Translations under genes and position numbers: made by a program
Part shown: piece by piece, positions 47,309 to 59,500 of the stretch
Layout of the letters: every line of letters starts with the position of its first letter
Position numbering within the stretch: the stretch's first letter is position 1
Assembly (NCBI RefSeq): GCF_000281045.1
Contig: NW_008246102.1
Location: forward strand, 245,103 to 309,102
DNA from: Saprolegnia diclina VS20
Taxonomy: Eukaryota > Oomycota > Saprolegniomycetes > Saprolegniales > Saprolegniaceae
Length of the DNA: 64,000 nt
Direction of reading: 5' to 3'
The notes under the pieces: model-generated
Told to the model about the DNA's origin: nothing
Seen by the model: only the letters and a program-made list of their open reading frames with translations
Database searches by the model: none

Positions 47309-48923
47309 CTAGGCCGCCACGAGCGACGCTTGGCTCATCGCAATCGCCTGCGCCAGCATCTCGGGCGTCAGGACGAGCTTGGATGTCGTCTCCTCCTTGA
47401 TCTCGCCTTCTTCGACCGACATGTCGACGTCTTCGTCCGTGCCAGTCGTCACCGCCGACGTGTCGAGCGTCATGAGAATGTCGAGAACCTTGATGAGCTC
47501 CGACGCCTTCTCCTTCGGGCTCTGGACCGACCGGAAGACCTGGGCGAGGTGCGCCTGCGCGCAGAGCCGCGCGACCACGTTGTTGACCGTCGAGTTGGGC
47601 TGGTCGTTCAGAATGAGCTGCGTAATGTGCAAAAAGACATCGCAGGGCAGCTTGACGATCCAGTGCATCGTGTCGTGCTCGTACGGGTACCGCTGCGCAA
47701 TCGCGTTGACGCAGAGGGCCATCATGCGGTCCGTCGACTGGTTGCGGAGGCACTTGCGCACCTCGACGACCTGCAGCAGCATCTGCACCACGTCCATGCC
47801 CGAGCCCGCGTGCGCCAGCGTCTCGAGCAGCGTCGCGCAGCGAGACGTGAGCGCCACATGCATCTTGAGGATGCGCGCCGCGCAGTACAAGAGCGCAACG
47901 TTGGTCGCGTTGATGTCCATGTTGCCCGTGTACGCGTAGATGCAGGCGAGCTCAAAGGCCGCGGCGCCGCCGGGGAAGTGCGCGTACTTGAGGACGGCAA
48001 TGCTGCCGTCGTCCGACTGGGGCTGCTGCTTGAGCTTCGAGCGCAGCTCGGGGCAAGCGACGAGCATTGGGAACCGGTGCAAGTTGAACTGAGTGCCCTC
48101 GACAACGACGATGAGGTTGCACGTCGACCGGCGCGACGCCCACTCGGGGTATTCGCAGAGCGCGGGCGTGCCGAGGGCGGGCGCGGTCGTCGCCTTCTTC
48201 GTGTGCTTGAGGGCTGGCGACGGCAGAGCCGAAAGCATCTTAGCGACCTTCTTCTTCATCTTGAGCGCATCAATGACAGGCTTGCCATGGACGTCAACGT
48301 TGGCCTGGCGCTTGCGGCGCTTGGCCTCGGCAGCGCTGTTGGGCGTGAGAGGCTTGGGGGTGCTCTTGGACTCAAGGACAGGCGCGAGGGCGGGCGCGAC
48401 GATCGTGAGGACGGTAGGCTTGGGCGCGTGCTCAATCGGCGAAAGCGCCGGTTCGGACGCCGAAACACTCGAGTCGGTTTCGTCGAGCGCACGCTTGGCC
48501 TTCAGACTTCGGGACTGCGACGAGACAAGGTTGCGGCAATGGCAGCACGTGGCGCGCGTGCTGTGAAGGCACGTGTCATCCTTCGGGCACCCGAGACGCT
48601 TGCACGACTTGCCCGAGCCTTCGCGGCGCACGCCACACTTGCCGCCTTCATGCTGGCCGCAGCGGCCGTCGCACGTGCAGTGCATGCACTCGCCCGGTCG
48701 CTGGGAGCAGTTGGGCAGTGAGCAGCTCTTCCGCAGCTTCCGCGACGTCGAGAGGACCTTGTCAAACGCAGCCGACGACGTGTGGTGGTGCGAGAGAAAC
48801 GACGTGGCCGGCTCAGCGACTGGAGAGACGAGGATGAGGCGCGTGGCCGCCAGGAAGAGCGTCGATCTTACCGAGGTCGGTGCTCTTGGCGTACGCCAGC
48901 GTCGGGAGGTCGTTGGGAGACAT
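47309..48923 (-). CDS. BTB/POZ protein, NPH3-like, with Cys-rich N-terminal module
   Basis: Exons 48872-48923 and 47309-48819 (52-base intron, GTAAG...CAG), 520 residues. After a short start (MSPNDLPTLAYAKSTD) comes a Cys/His cluster (~45-115): CSLPNC, CMHCTCDGRCGQHEGGKCG, CKRLGCPKDDTCLHS, CCHC, resembling strings of small zinc knuckles. A Lys-rich nuclear-type region follows (AEAKRRKRQANVD, ALKMKKKVAKML). The BTB domain (~265-345) has CNLIVVVEGTQFNLHRFPML and an NPH3-style FPGGAAAFELACIYAYTG and NVALLYCAARILKM. A helical C-terminal region and an acidic tail (TDEDVDMSVEEGEIKEE) end it. Plant NPH3/RPT2 proteins are CUL3 adaptors in phototropin signalling; here a CUL3-adaptor or chromatin role is inferred. 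Confidence 0.8.
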
Positions 48924-49020
48924 GCTAGCGCCCGCACGGAAATAAGAACGCGGTCGAGTATTCGAAAATGATGGCAAGCGGCTTGGTCGCGCTCGATGTA
49001 CCCAAGTTACACAGCCCACT
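48924..49020. other. Short upstream region of the BTB gene
   Basis: 97 bases between the BTB start and the stop of the next minus-strand gene; must hold the BTB promoter or overlap the upstream gene's 3' end. Confidence 0.3.
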
Positions 49021-49460
49021 CTATACGCCATACTCAACCCAAGATGTTTTTGGATTCAACGAATCCGAGCTACTAGCGCGACCATGTGATTGGCCGTTTT
49101 TTAATCGCGAGCATACTTTAATCCAATGAAACGCGGCGTTCTCTGTCACAATCCTTTCTCGAGCTTTGCGCGAGATTACATACTGGCGCTCCTCCCATCC
49201 TCCAGCCTTGCGCGCAAGAAGCAAGCGACCGATGGTGTTCTTCCCGTGCCAAGAGTACGCAGGCTCGACGCAGATAGCGTCGGTCGGCTCTGGTCCGCCT
49301 GCTGGAGCGGCCGCCATGTGCTGCGGCCGAATTTTTTTGAGTGCGTCGCCCAGCTGAGGCCACCGTAGTAGAGGAATGATACCCCAGCTTCATTCTTATC
49401 GATGGCGTCGCCAAGCCAGAGTTTGCCAACGCGAGAGACCCATTGGTCACAGCAACACAC
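49021..49460 (-). CDS. Hypothetical protein, two or more exons
   Basis: An upstream exon (frame ...DQWVSRVGKLWLGDAIDKNE, AGVSFLYY) ends at a donor near 49366, and a 62-base intron joins it in phase to AGGPEPTDAICVEPAYSWHG, KNTIGRLLLARKAGGWEERQ, ending VEYGV with the stop at 49021. Codon bias and clean splicing support a gene. The upstream frame is open beyond 49460, so the true start is unknown. The strand VGKLWLGDAI...VSFLYY resembles small beta-barrel readers at the ends of transposon polyproteins, a weak impression only. Confidence 0.42.
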
Positions 49461-50354
49461 GCCCGGCGCACAAAAACGACCGCGCAGAGGCGTGTCTGTG
49501 CAAATGCGCCCACGAGGCCGCCACGCGCTGCGACATGTGGCCGCGGATCAGGTCCCGTGCTGAGGTCGCTTTGCGCGGCGAATCTGCAGGGTTGGTCGCC
49601 TGGTTTTATTCTTCGTGGCGAATAAAAATGCGGTGAAATAGAATGCAAAACGACCGACGCGCACCAGCTGGTAGAATACAAACACGAGGTATGCGGGAAT
49701 AGAAACGACGCACGACAGCATTAAAAACGGTTCTTAAATGACGTACGACACGCATTAAAACCAAGGTTGACATGTGCGTCATCCCAAATGATCGAGGTCG
49801 CCGAACCCGTCCTGTCCGCACGTTGAAGCATCAACCGACCAACATCGTTGGCAAGGATGCTTCGTCCTCCAGTGCGAGCAAGATCGTGGTACGCCGCTGC
49901 CTCGAGAATTGCGGCAAGCTCTTGGCACCTGCGCATCGAACGTGCCGAATCGGAGGTGGATCGGCTATCATCACGCTTGATCGAATGCCCCACATGAACG
50001 GTACTACTGCAACTCGATGACGGGTTTCGCAGGCGACGCGCCGACGGCGTTGTCACAGGCGTGGGTGGCGGCGGTTCTTTATGACTGCCTCGTCCACGCT
50101 GTCGATCCACTTGCATCGCAAGCATTAGGCCTTCGGTCCGCTCTCCACGTGGCTGCTGGCGACGGCGAGAGGCTCGGACGCACGGATGCGCTCTGCCACT
50201 GGCGACTGCACGATCGCCATCCTCGGCCCACGCGCGGCAGCATCCACCACCACCGAGTACTGTGCAGTTGCCGGGGTGTCATTGACACGGTCGCGCTTCC
50301 ATGCCACACAAATCCTTGGAGATTGGATATTTCAGTATTCGTTTATAGAGGTAG
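49461..50354. other. Intergenic region upstream of dynein gene
   Basis: Scattered open frames on both strands, none convincing; part of 49461-49640 could be an undetected first exon of the minus-strand hypothetical gene. AT-rich near 49600-49740. Confidence 0.35.
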
Positions 50355-50431
50355 CTTGATACGCATGCAATGTGAGAGGTTAGATACCATTTTATGGTAT
50401 CTGACGTCTCATATTCCATGCGTATCAAGCG
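50355..50431. repeat. Long inverted repeat (hairpin 1)
   Basis: GCTTGATACGCATG (50355-50368) pairs perfectly with 50418-50431; the next 23 bases on each side pair with four mismatches, two of which would be G-U in RNA, around a three-base loop (50392-50394). Total stem 37 pairs. Confidence 0.9.
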
Positions 50432-50481
50432 ACGGTTGGATTTCCACAAAAATTTTGTGGAGGTTCAAATCCAACCGTCGC
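50431..50481. repeat. Nested inverted repeat (hairpin 2)
   Basis: CGACGGTTGGATTT (50431-50444) pairs perfectly with 50468-50481; an inner palindrome CCACAAAAATTTTGTGG (50445-50461) continues the stem, leaving a six-base bulge AGGTTC (50462-50467) on the right side. It begins on the last base of hairpin 1 and ends 22 bases before the dynein ATG. Confidence 0.9.
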
Positions 50482-50503
50482 GGCTGTTACGATCCGCTAC
50501 ATC

Positions 50504-53500
50504 ATGGAGGACGGCCGGCGGCTGCATGCGGTGGTGCCAACCGCGCCGACGCGGCCGCGGAACACGCCGCCGACAACGCCGACGCCACCGCCCAAGCGTC
50601 TCTCGCGCATCCTCAACCTGCACGACATGAAGAAAGCGCAGCAGCCGGCCGTCGACACGCCCGAGAGGGCCCAGCTCGCCGAGCGCATCTACGCCAAGGG
50701 CGTCAAGCGCTCGCTTCAGCACACGGCCATGTACCCATCTAAAGCTACGTCCAACGCGGCCAAGATGGGGTCGTTTGTCGCGACGCCCCTCGTCACGCGA
50801 CCAGCGGCCGATAAAGTGCTGGTGCCCCGGCGCCCGGCCCCGGCGTCACCGACGACCATGCCACCAGTGCAGCTCGGCTTTCAGCCTTCGAAATGTACCT
50901 CGCCTCGCGTCGCTGACGCGGTAAGCCGCGTTGCCGCGCCACCGCTGAGTGCGCGCGACGCCTTTTACTTGAGCCAACGTCCGCCTTCGACGCCAAAGAA
51001 GCCCGCACCCGTTGTAGCTGCCGTGACGCCGCCAGCGGTGGTTGTCGAGGACCGACCAACGCGCGCGACGCTGCTTCACAAGTCGACGCACTTGCAGACT
51101 TTCACGGAACGGGTCGAAGCAAGCATTGCAGTGCCGGGCGGTGTGCCAGCAGACGCGTTCTTGTACTTGCGGAGCGCCGAGGACGACCCGTACGATCTGC
51201 GTGTGGTCGACCACGACAGCATCGACAGCAGCAACTACTACACGATGAGTCGAGCAGGTGTCACCCACTTTACGGGTCACGGGCAGCCCGAATTCACGCG
51301 CCTTGAGGCGTTTGAGCGCGAACACTACATGTTTACGCTCGTGCGCCAGATCCCCTTCTTCCAAACGTACCGCATCTGGAAACAGTTCCGCCGCTGGAAG
51401 GTCAACGTCCGTGCCGTCAAGACCCGCGCGGCCACCTACATGCTGCAGCACGAGCTCTTTGTGCTGCGCCCAACGTGCGTTGCAATGCATGGACTCCGGA
51501 TCGCTCATGAAGCACGTAGGCTGCATTCGGCGCTCATGGAGCTCCGCGCGCAGTGCTACAACATGAGTCTTTTGCGCATCTTTGGCATAAATGCGACCCA
51601 GACGTACACGTTGAGCGACTTTACCGAGACGCAGCAGGCGCAGATCCTTGCGACGGACAACGCGATCGGCGTCATGGTCTGCGATATCCTGGCGACGACG
51701 CAAGCCACGTGCAACGCCTTTCTTCGCGCCTTCTTGCTCGAGAACGGCTTTACGACGCAAACCGAGCTGCCCGACGACGTCAGTCGCGTCTTGAGCCAGC
51801 TCGCGTCACCACCAAATGACGAAGACGACACCGCTACCACTAGCGAAGCGAGTCGGCGGTCAGTCACGTGGGCCAACGGCCGTGTCGTGACGTTCACCGA
51901 GCGCGCGGCGATGCGCACGCAGTGCCGAAGCGTTGTCAAGCTCATTCGGCTTGTCGAGTTTTTCGTTGTCGACTCCCTCCTCCTCCTCGGGCTCTGCAGC
52001 ACGCACGAGCTGCTCTCGGAAATGCAGCACATTGTTCAGGCCGTGGACGACGTGGCGCCGCCGCCTCAGCCGATTGGCGGGAAATTGCTTCTCAAGCCGC
52101 CGCCTCCCATCGTACCGCTCTTCCGTGTTGAGGTGCGCTTGCACTTGACCACGCTCCACGACGGCAGCGTGCGGTCGCAGCTGCTGTTCGACCCGAGCTG
52201 CGAGGAGCTGCGTGCTGAACTCGAAGGCGTCATCAGCGCCGGTCTTCGGGCTGCGACATCGCGGCCACGGCTCATGGCCGACGCAGGCTTCGACCCGTAT
52301 GTGCAGTCGACGCTGGACGATGACGTGGGCGAGCTCAGCCCGGGCTTGAACCTCGATATGATGGTGATGGAGGACGCGGCGCTCCAGGACCTCCTCGCCC
52401 GCATCTCGGGCGTCGTCACGAGAGCGTTCGATGCGCTCGCAGTGTTCGCCAAGGGCCTCTCGCGCTTCGAGGCGCAGTACATTGCCAACCTCGCCTTCAT
52501 GAAGGTCGCGGGCGACGTCGAGCACCCGGTCAACCTAGGCCGGTCCATCGACGACTTGCGCGACCAGCTGGAGGCCTACTCGACGCAGATGACGCAGTTC
52601 GAGGCGCTGCCCGACACAACGACCGTCGGTCTGCTTCTCGCCGACTGCAAGGACCTCAACGACCTCCTCAAGCCAAGCCCACGGGCCTGTATGCACTGCC
52701 TGCATACGCTAATTCCCCGCATTGCGCAGTACAAGGTACCTGACACGCACAAAATGATGGTTCGGACGTTGGGTGTAGAACGAGGAGCTGCTGACCGAAG
52801 TCTCGCGCGCCAACGACGCGATTGCTTCGATCCCGACGTCGGTCGACGAGTACGCGGCTGCGGTTGTGGCGCTGCGCGAGACGGAGGCGCGCATGGGCGA
52901 CCTGGACGACCGGTACATGTTTCTCAAGCAGCTGTATGCGCTCACGGACGAATTCAAGATACCGGTACGCTGCGTGTACCGGGAACATTTCGAAATCATG
53001 CGAGCAGGTGTCGGACCTCGATGCCACCAATGCGTTCATGCTGGCGCAGAAGCGTGCGCAGCTCAAGACGTCGATGGATCTCTTGGAGAGCGGGTCGGAC
53101 GCGTACACGGACAAGTTTTCCAAGGAGCTCGACAAGAAAATCTCAAAGCTCAATACGCTCGTCAACGAACGGTACCGTCTTATCGGTAGCGCCACGTACA
53201 ACGATATCGCGTAGACGGGATGAGCTCCATAACGCAGCGCTCGTGGCCGTCGGTAACGACGCCGCCGAGGTCCTAACCCACTTGCAAGGCATCGACGGAC
53301 GCCTGCAAGAGTCGGAGTCGATCGGCGCCAAGTACATTGAGTTTCAGAAAGTGCTGGGGCTCGCACAAAGCTCGTTTCAAGACTTGGACGAGCTGCGGTA
53401 CGACCAAATGCACGTCGATGCCAAGCTCAAGCGTTCTACAGTGCGGACCTCGAAGTCAAAAAGCTGCTTTGGACGACGGTCCAGGCGTGGGCGGCGGCTT

Positions 53501-56500
53501 CCGAAGCGTGGAGAGACACACTTTTGTCCGACGTCAACGTTCCGGATGTCGACGAGCGCGTCAACAGTTTTTACAAGACGACACTCGCGTGCGAGCGGGG
53601 CCTCCCAGGCAACGCCGTCGTGCGGCAGCTGCGCGAGACGGTCGAGTCGTTCAAGGACGCGCTGCCAATAGTCGCCGACCTTCGCTGTCTCCACTTGCGT
53701 CCCCGGCACTGGGCAGCGGTGCGCCTTTGTTGCTGCAGAAACCTTTCGATCCCTAGCATGTAGATCAGCGCTGTCTTGCACTTTGACGTGCTCGCAGATC
53801 CCTCGCTGACGCTCGGGCGATTTGTCAGCATGCACTTGCACGCGAGTGCGCCGGCCGTCAACCGCATTGCCACCGAGGCGACGCAGGAGGCGACGCTGGA
53901 GGCAACCCTCGCTCGCATCAATGGGCTCTGGGCCGAGCTCTCGTTCGATGTCAAGTGCCACAACGACCGTCGCGATGTGTATGTGCTCGGGCCCACGGAC
54001 GACATTGCGAGCGCGCTCGAGGAAAGCCTCGTCTCGATGAGCACCGTCCTCGCGTCGCGCTTTGTGGAGCCCGTGCGCGACGAGGCGCTGGCTTTGCACC
54101 GCCGATTGGTGCTCTTTCAAGGTATCAAGTTTGGAGCTATGTCGGTCTTGCTGAGAGGTATGCGTAGAGACGCTCGATGAGTGGCTGACGTGCCAGCGAG
54201 AGTGGATCTACCTCGAATCCATCTTCATGGCGCCCGACATCCAGCGCCAGTTGCCGCAGGAGGCGCAAACATTTGGTACCATCAACACCTTTTGGAAGGA
54301 GCTACTGCTGCGCGCGCACGAGACGCCGCTGTGCATGAAGGCGACAGCGCAACCGGGGCTCATTGAGACGCTTGTCAAGCACAACGGTACGTGCCCGTGA
54401 AGAGGACGGTGTTGTTACGAGACTGCGTAGCGTCGCTCGAGAAGCTGCGCAAGTCGCTGGAAGACTACCTCGAGACGAAGCGCATGGCGTTTCCGCGCTT
54501 TTACTTTCTCGCGAACGACGAGCTGCTCGAGATCCTGGCGCACACGAAGGAGCCATTGGCGGTGCAGCCGCACTTGTGCAAGTTCTTTGACGGTATCGTG
54601 CGCCTCGAGTTTGGCGAGGCCCACGGCTCGATCGACATTCTCGCCATGCACTCGGCCGAGGGCGAGCGTGTTCCATTTGGCCGCAACCTCAAGGCGCGCG
54701 GCAACGTCGAGGACTGGCTCGCTGCCGTGCAAGCCAATATGAAGCAGACGCTGCACCGCGCGCTCAAAGGTACTACGCTGTCCGTGAATCGATCTAGAGT
54801 CAGTGAGATATGTAGTGTGCGTCGGGGACTACGACCACGGCCAGCGGGACTCGTGGCTGCTGCACCACCCTGCGCAATGCGTCGCCAGCGTCACGTACAT
54901 GGTTTGGGCGCGCGAGTGCGAGGCAGCACTGCCCTTGCCGGGCGGCGTCGACAAGTACCGGCAACTTGTGCTTGTTCAGTTGACCGGCCTCACGCGCCTC
55001 ATTCGGTCGTCGCTGACTCGGCTCCAGCGGTGCGTCGTCACGTCGCTCGTCACGACGGACGTGCACGCAAGAGACATTTTGAGCGACCTCATTGCGCTCA
55101 ACGTCACGTCAACCCACGACTTCAATTGGAAAAAGCAGCTGCGGTAGCGCGACGCTCGGCTCCTTGCATCCGTTGATGGCGCGCTGTAGGTACGGCTGGA
55201 ACGCCGACGTCGACGACGTGACGATCGCGCAGTCCAATGTTCGCATTCGCTACGGCTACGAGTACATGGGAGCTTGTGCTCGCCTTGTCATAACACCGCT
55301 GACGGACCGTTGCTGGATGACTATCACAGGCGCGTACGACCTCAAGCTCGGTGCTGCACCGTCGGGCCCGGCCGGCACCGGTAGGGTGCAAGTGTCGACT
55401 CGGTGTCTAACGTTTTGCAGGCAAGACCGAGACGTCGAAAGACCTCGCCAAAGCACTCGCGATCCAGTGCATCGTCTTCAACTGCTCGGACCAGATCGAC
55501 TACAAGACTATGGCCAAGCTGTTTTGCGGCCTCGCGCAGTGCGGGTGCTGGTCTTGCCTCGACGAGTTCAATCGCATCGACATTGAGGTGCTCTCGGTCA
55601 TCGCGCAGCAGCTCATGCTCCTACGCCGCGGTCGCTTGGTCGGCGCTGCCGAGGTCTCATTCGAGGGCCGCGTGATCACATTGCGGGACCACCACGTCAT
55701 CGTGACCATGAACCCGGGCTACGCCGGTCGGACCGAGTTGCCCGACAATCTCAAGGTGCATTTCGTTGTTGCTGCAGTCGTGGAAGTCTCGTCGCTAGAT
55801 TTGCTTCCGGCCCGTCTCGATGATGGTGCCAGACTACGCGCTCATCGCCGAGATCATGCTCGTTGGCGAGGGCTTTGACGATGCAAGAGGCCTCTCGCAC
55901 AAGATCACCAAGCTCTACAAACTCTGCAGCGAGCAGCTAAGCCAGCAGCCGCACTACGACTTTGGCATGCGAGCGGTCAAGACAGTGCTTCTCATGGCGG
56001 GTAGCCTCAAGCGTCAATCCACGGCAGCATCGAGCAGCAGCAGCAGCGAGGATGCCGTGATCCTCAGGGCGCTGCGCGACGCCAACACGCCCAAGTTCAC
56101 ATCCAACGATCTCCGGCTCTTTGGCGCGATACTGCGTGACCTCTTTCCCCTCATGCATGTGCCCGAGTCGCTCTCGACGGCGCTGGAGGACGCGGTTTTG
56201 ACGCAGACGCGACTGCTAAAGTATACATACCTTGCTAGGTTGGTGCTTTTCGACGACTCCCGTTAGGCTGCAGGAGGTGGCCGCCCTCACGCGAAAGACG
56301 ATCGAGCTCTTTGACATGCTGCAAGTGCGCGTCGGTATTGCGCTCACAGGAGAGAGCGGCAGTGGTAAAACGACGAGCTACGAGCTGCTGCGCCGGTCCA
56401 TGGGCGACCTCCGCGACAACGCCGATAGCAGCGACAAGCGCTATCAGCGCGTCGTGCTCACGGTGCTGAACCCCAAGTGCGTGAGCTTGGGCGAGCTCTA

Positions 56501-59500
56501 CGGAAGCTTTCACCCTGTCACACGCGAGTGGAAGGATGGACTCGCTTCGGCGCTTCTCCGTGGTATCATTGCCGACGCCGTGGTGCGTGAAAACGTTCTT
56601 TCGACAGGTTCTCACGGTTCGATGCTAGGACGTCAAGACGGGTGTCGAGAAGGCGTCTTTACCGTGGCTCGTCTTTGACGGACCCATTGATGCGTCCTGG
56701 ATCGAGAACCTCAACACCGTCCTCGACGACAACATGACGTTGTGCTTGGCCAGCGGCGAGCGCATCCGGCTTCTTCCTCACGTAGCTCCGACCCGCTGGT
56801 AGCAAGGACTCATATGGCGTAGATACGTCTGCTTTTTGAAGTGAGTGACCTCGCATCAGCGTCGCCCGCCAGTGTCTCGCGCCTCGGCGTCGTGTACTTT
56901 GCGCCCATGACGCTTGGGTGGCGGCCGTTTGTCGAGTCGTGGCTCAACGAGACGCTCGGGTCGGACGTCGACCCCAAGGACGTGTCGCACAAGCTCCGAA
57001 GTCGCGTGAGCAAGGCGCTCGAAGTTCTCTTTGAGGCGCTGACGTCGGTGCATCAACGCCAAGTGTTGCCCACGACGCTCCTGAGCTGCGTCGTCAACGC
57101 GTGTGAAATGATCTCGCTGCTCCTTGAGAAACAAAGCCGGTGGTTTTCCACAGCGACCGCCGAAAAGCAAGCCAAGTGCATGGATCTTCTCGTCGTCTTT
57201 GCCGTGCAGTGGGCATTCGGCGCCAACGTGCACGAAGACGACGCGACGGTCTTCAACGACCAGCTTCTCACCATCCTCAGCGAGCATCGGAGTCTGTTTC
57301 ACAACAGCCTCCTTCATGTTCGTCGTCTCTCTTGTTTGTGACTCGATGCCGATCTGTCGTAGGTGGTTGGAAAGAGCAGCGGTGGGCCCATGAGCTGCAG
57401 TGGCACCGGCGCCTTGCGCACGGCGGCCGTGCTCTCGGAGTTTTGCATCGACTTTGCGGACCTTGGGTGGAGCCACTGGGAGAACCACGTGCCGCCCTTC
57501 CAGTACGCTATGCACACGCCGATTTTTAACCTGCTCGTGCCAACGGTCGACGTCACCAAGACGTCGTACCTCCTCTCGCTACTGGTTTGTGTGTAGTTGT
57601 CACGAAATTTTCATATTTGGTTAGGTTGGCGGCATGAGACCCATGTTGCTGGCAGGCGAGACGGGCGGAGGCAAGACAGTCATTGCGCACGCCGTCATCG
57701 ACGCCCTCGCCCTACACGGCGACGACGCAGGCATCGGTGTCATTCCTCTCTACATGCACTTTTCGGCGCAGACGTCGAGCGCTGTGACCCAAGCCACGAT
57801 CGAAGCCAAACTTGTCAAGAAGCGCAAAACGCTGCTCGGCGCGCCCGTCGGTCACAAGATCGTGCTGTTTGTCGACGACATCAACCTTCCAGCGGCGGAC
57901 GCGCACGGGTCGCAGCCGTGCCTCGAACTCCTTCGCCAGCTTCTGACGCACCACGGCGTCTATGACCGTGACAAGTACTTCTGGAAAGAGATTGCCGACA
58001 CAGTGCTCGTCGCCGCTGGTGGCCCACCCGGTACGCTCCGCACGCTCGTACCGACCGACAAGTCGTTTTTGTCTAGGCGGCGGTCGCCAGGCCATGTCGC
58101 CACGGCTGCTGCGGCACTTTACGATCGTGGCGCTGCCGGTGGGAAGCGACAATGCGATGCGAACGATCTTTCACGCGATTGTGCTGGGACACGCGACTTC
58201 TCTAGCGTTTCCGCCGCCAGTGCGAGACTCGGTGCTCCAGACCGTCGACGCGACGCTCAAACTCTACGCGGCCGTGACGGAGACGCTGCGGCCGACGCCA
58301 GCCAAGTGCCACTACGTCTTCAACCTGCGCGACGTGGCCAAGGTGTTTGCCGGCATCCTCCACACGCGGTCGACGTGGACGACCGAGAGTATTGTCAAGC
58401 TCTGGCTGCACGAAAGCATGCGGGTCTTCTACGACCGTCTCGTGAGCGCCGCCGACCGGCACTGGCTGACGACGACGCTCATTGCGCTTCTCAACAAGAG
58501 TTTCCGCGTCAATTGGAGCCACGACCAAATCTTTGGGTCCGACGACGTGATTCCCGTGCTCTTTGGCTGCTACGGGTCCGGTACGATCAAGGGCTACGAA
58601 GAGATCACCGACATGGGCTCGCTCGAAGCGCTCTTGTCGTCGTACGTTGCGGATTACAACACGTTTCGGACGCCGACCTTGCAGCTCGTCTTCTTCCGCG
58701 ATACGATTCTCCACGTCTCGTCCCTCGCGCGCGTCCTCCTCCAGCCGCGCGGCCACGCCATGCTCGTCGGTGTCGGCGGCTCTGGGAAGCGGTCGCTCGC
58801 GCGTCTCGCAGCCTCCATGATGGACATGACATGTACCGAGATTGCTATGGGCCGTTCATACGGGCGCAGCGACTTTCGCGACGACCTCAAGAAGCTTTTG
58901 GTCGCGGCCGGCGCCAAAGGCAAGGAGACCGTTCTTCTCTTGCACGAGTCGCAGCTGCAGTGCGACGAGTTTGTCCAAGACGTCAACTCCCTTTTGAATG
59001 CTGGCGAAATTCCGCACTTGTTTACGCACGAAGAAGCCGAGGCGATCCAAGCCGACATGAAGTCGGCGGTCGCAGACGCCGGCCTTGAAGACACGAGAGC
59101 CAACGCCGAGAGCCTCTTTCTGCAGCGCGTCCGGGGCCTCCTGCACGTCGTCTTGTGTTTCTCGCCCGTCGGTCACGGGTTCCGCCTCCGGTGTCGGCAG
59201 TTTCCGTCGCTTCTCAACTGCACAACCATCGACTGGTACGACGCGTGGCCGGCGTCTGCCCTCGTGGTTGTCGCTGAGAGCTATCTTGGCGACGTCGAGC
59301 TCGCGTCCGAGACGGCGCGGGCCGGCCTCGTCGCGATGTTTGCGCGCGTGCACGAGACGCTGCAGGAATCTGCCGCCAAGTTTCTCGCGATATGCCAGCG
59401 CCACGTGTACATCACACCCAAGGCGTACCTCGATACGATTCGCCTCTACCTGCGCATGCTGTCTGAGAAGCGGTGGCTGGCCAAAGAGGCCTACGACCGC

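Noticed and set aside
50431-50481. tRNA or SINE, suggested by GGTTCAAATCC (B-box like) in hairpin 2
   Set aside because: No T-stem pairing, D-arm or acceptor stem; the bases are explained by the hairpin arms.
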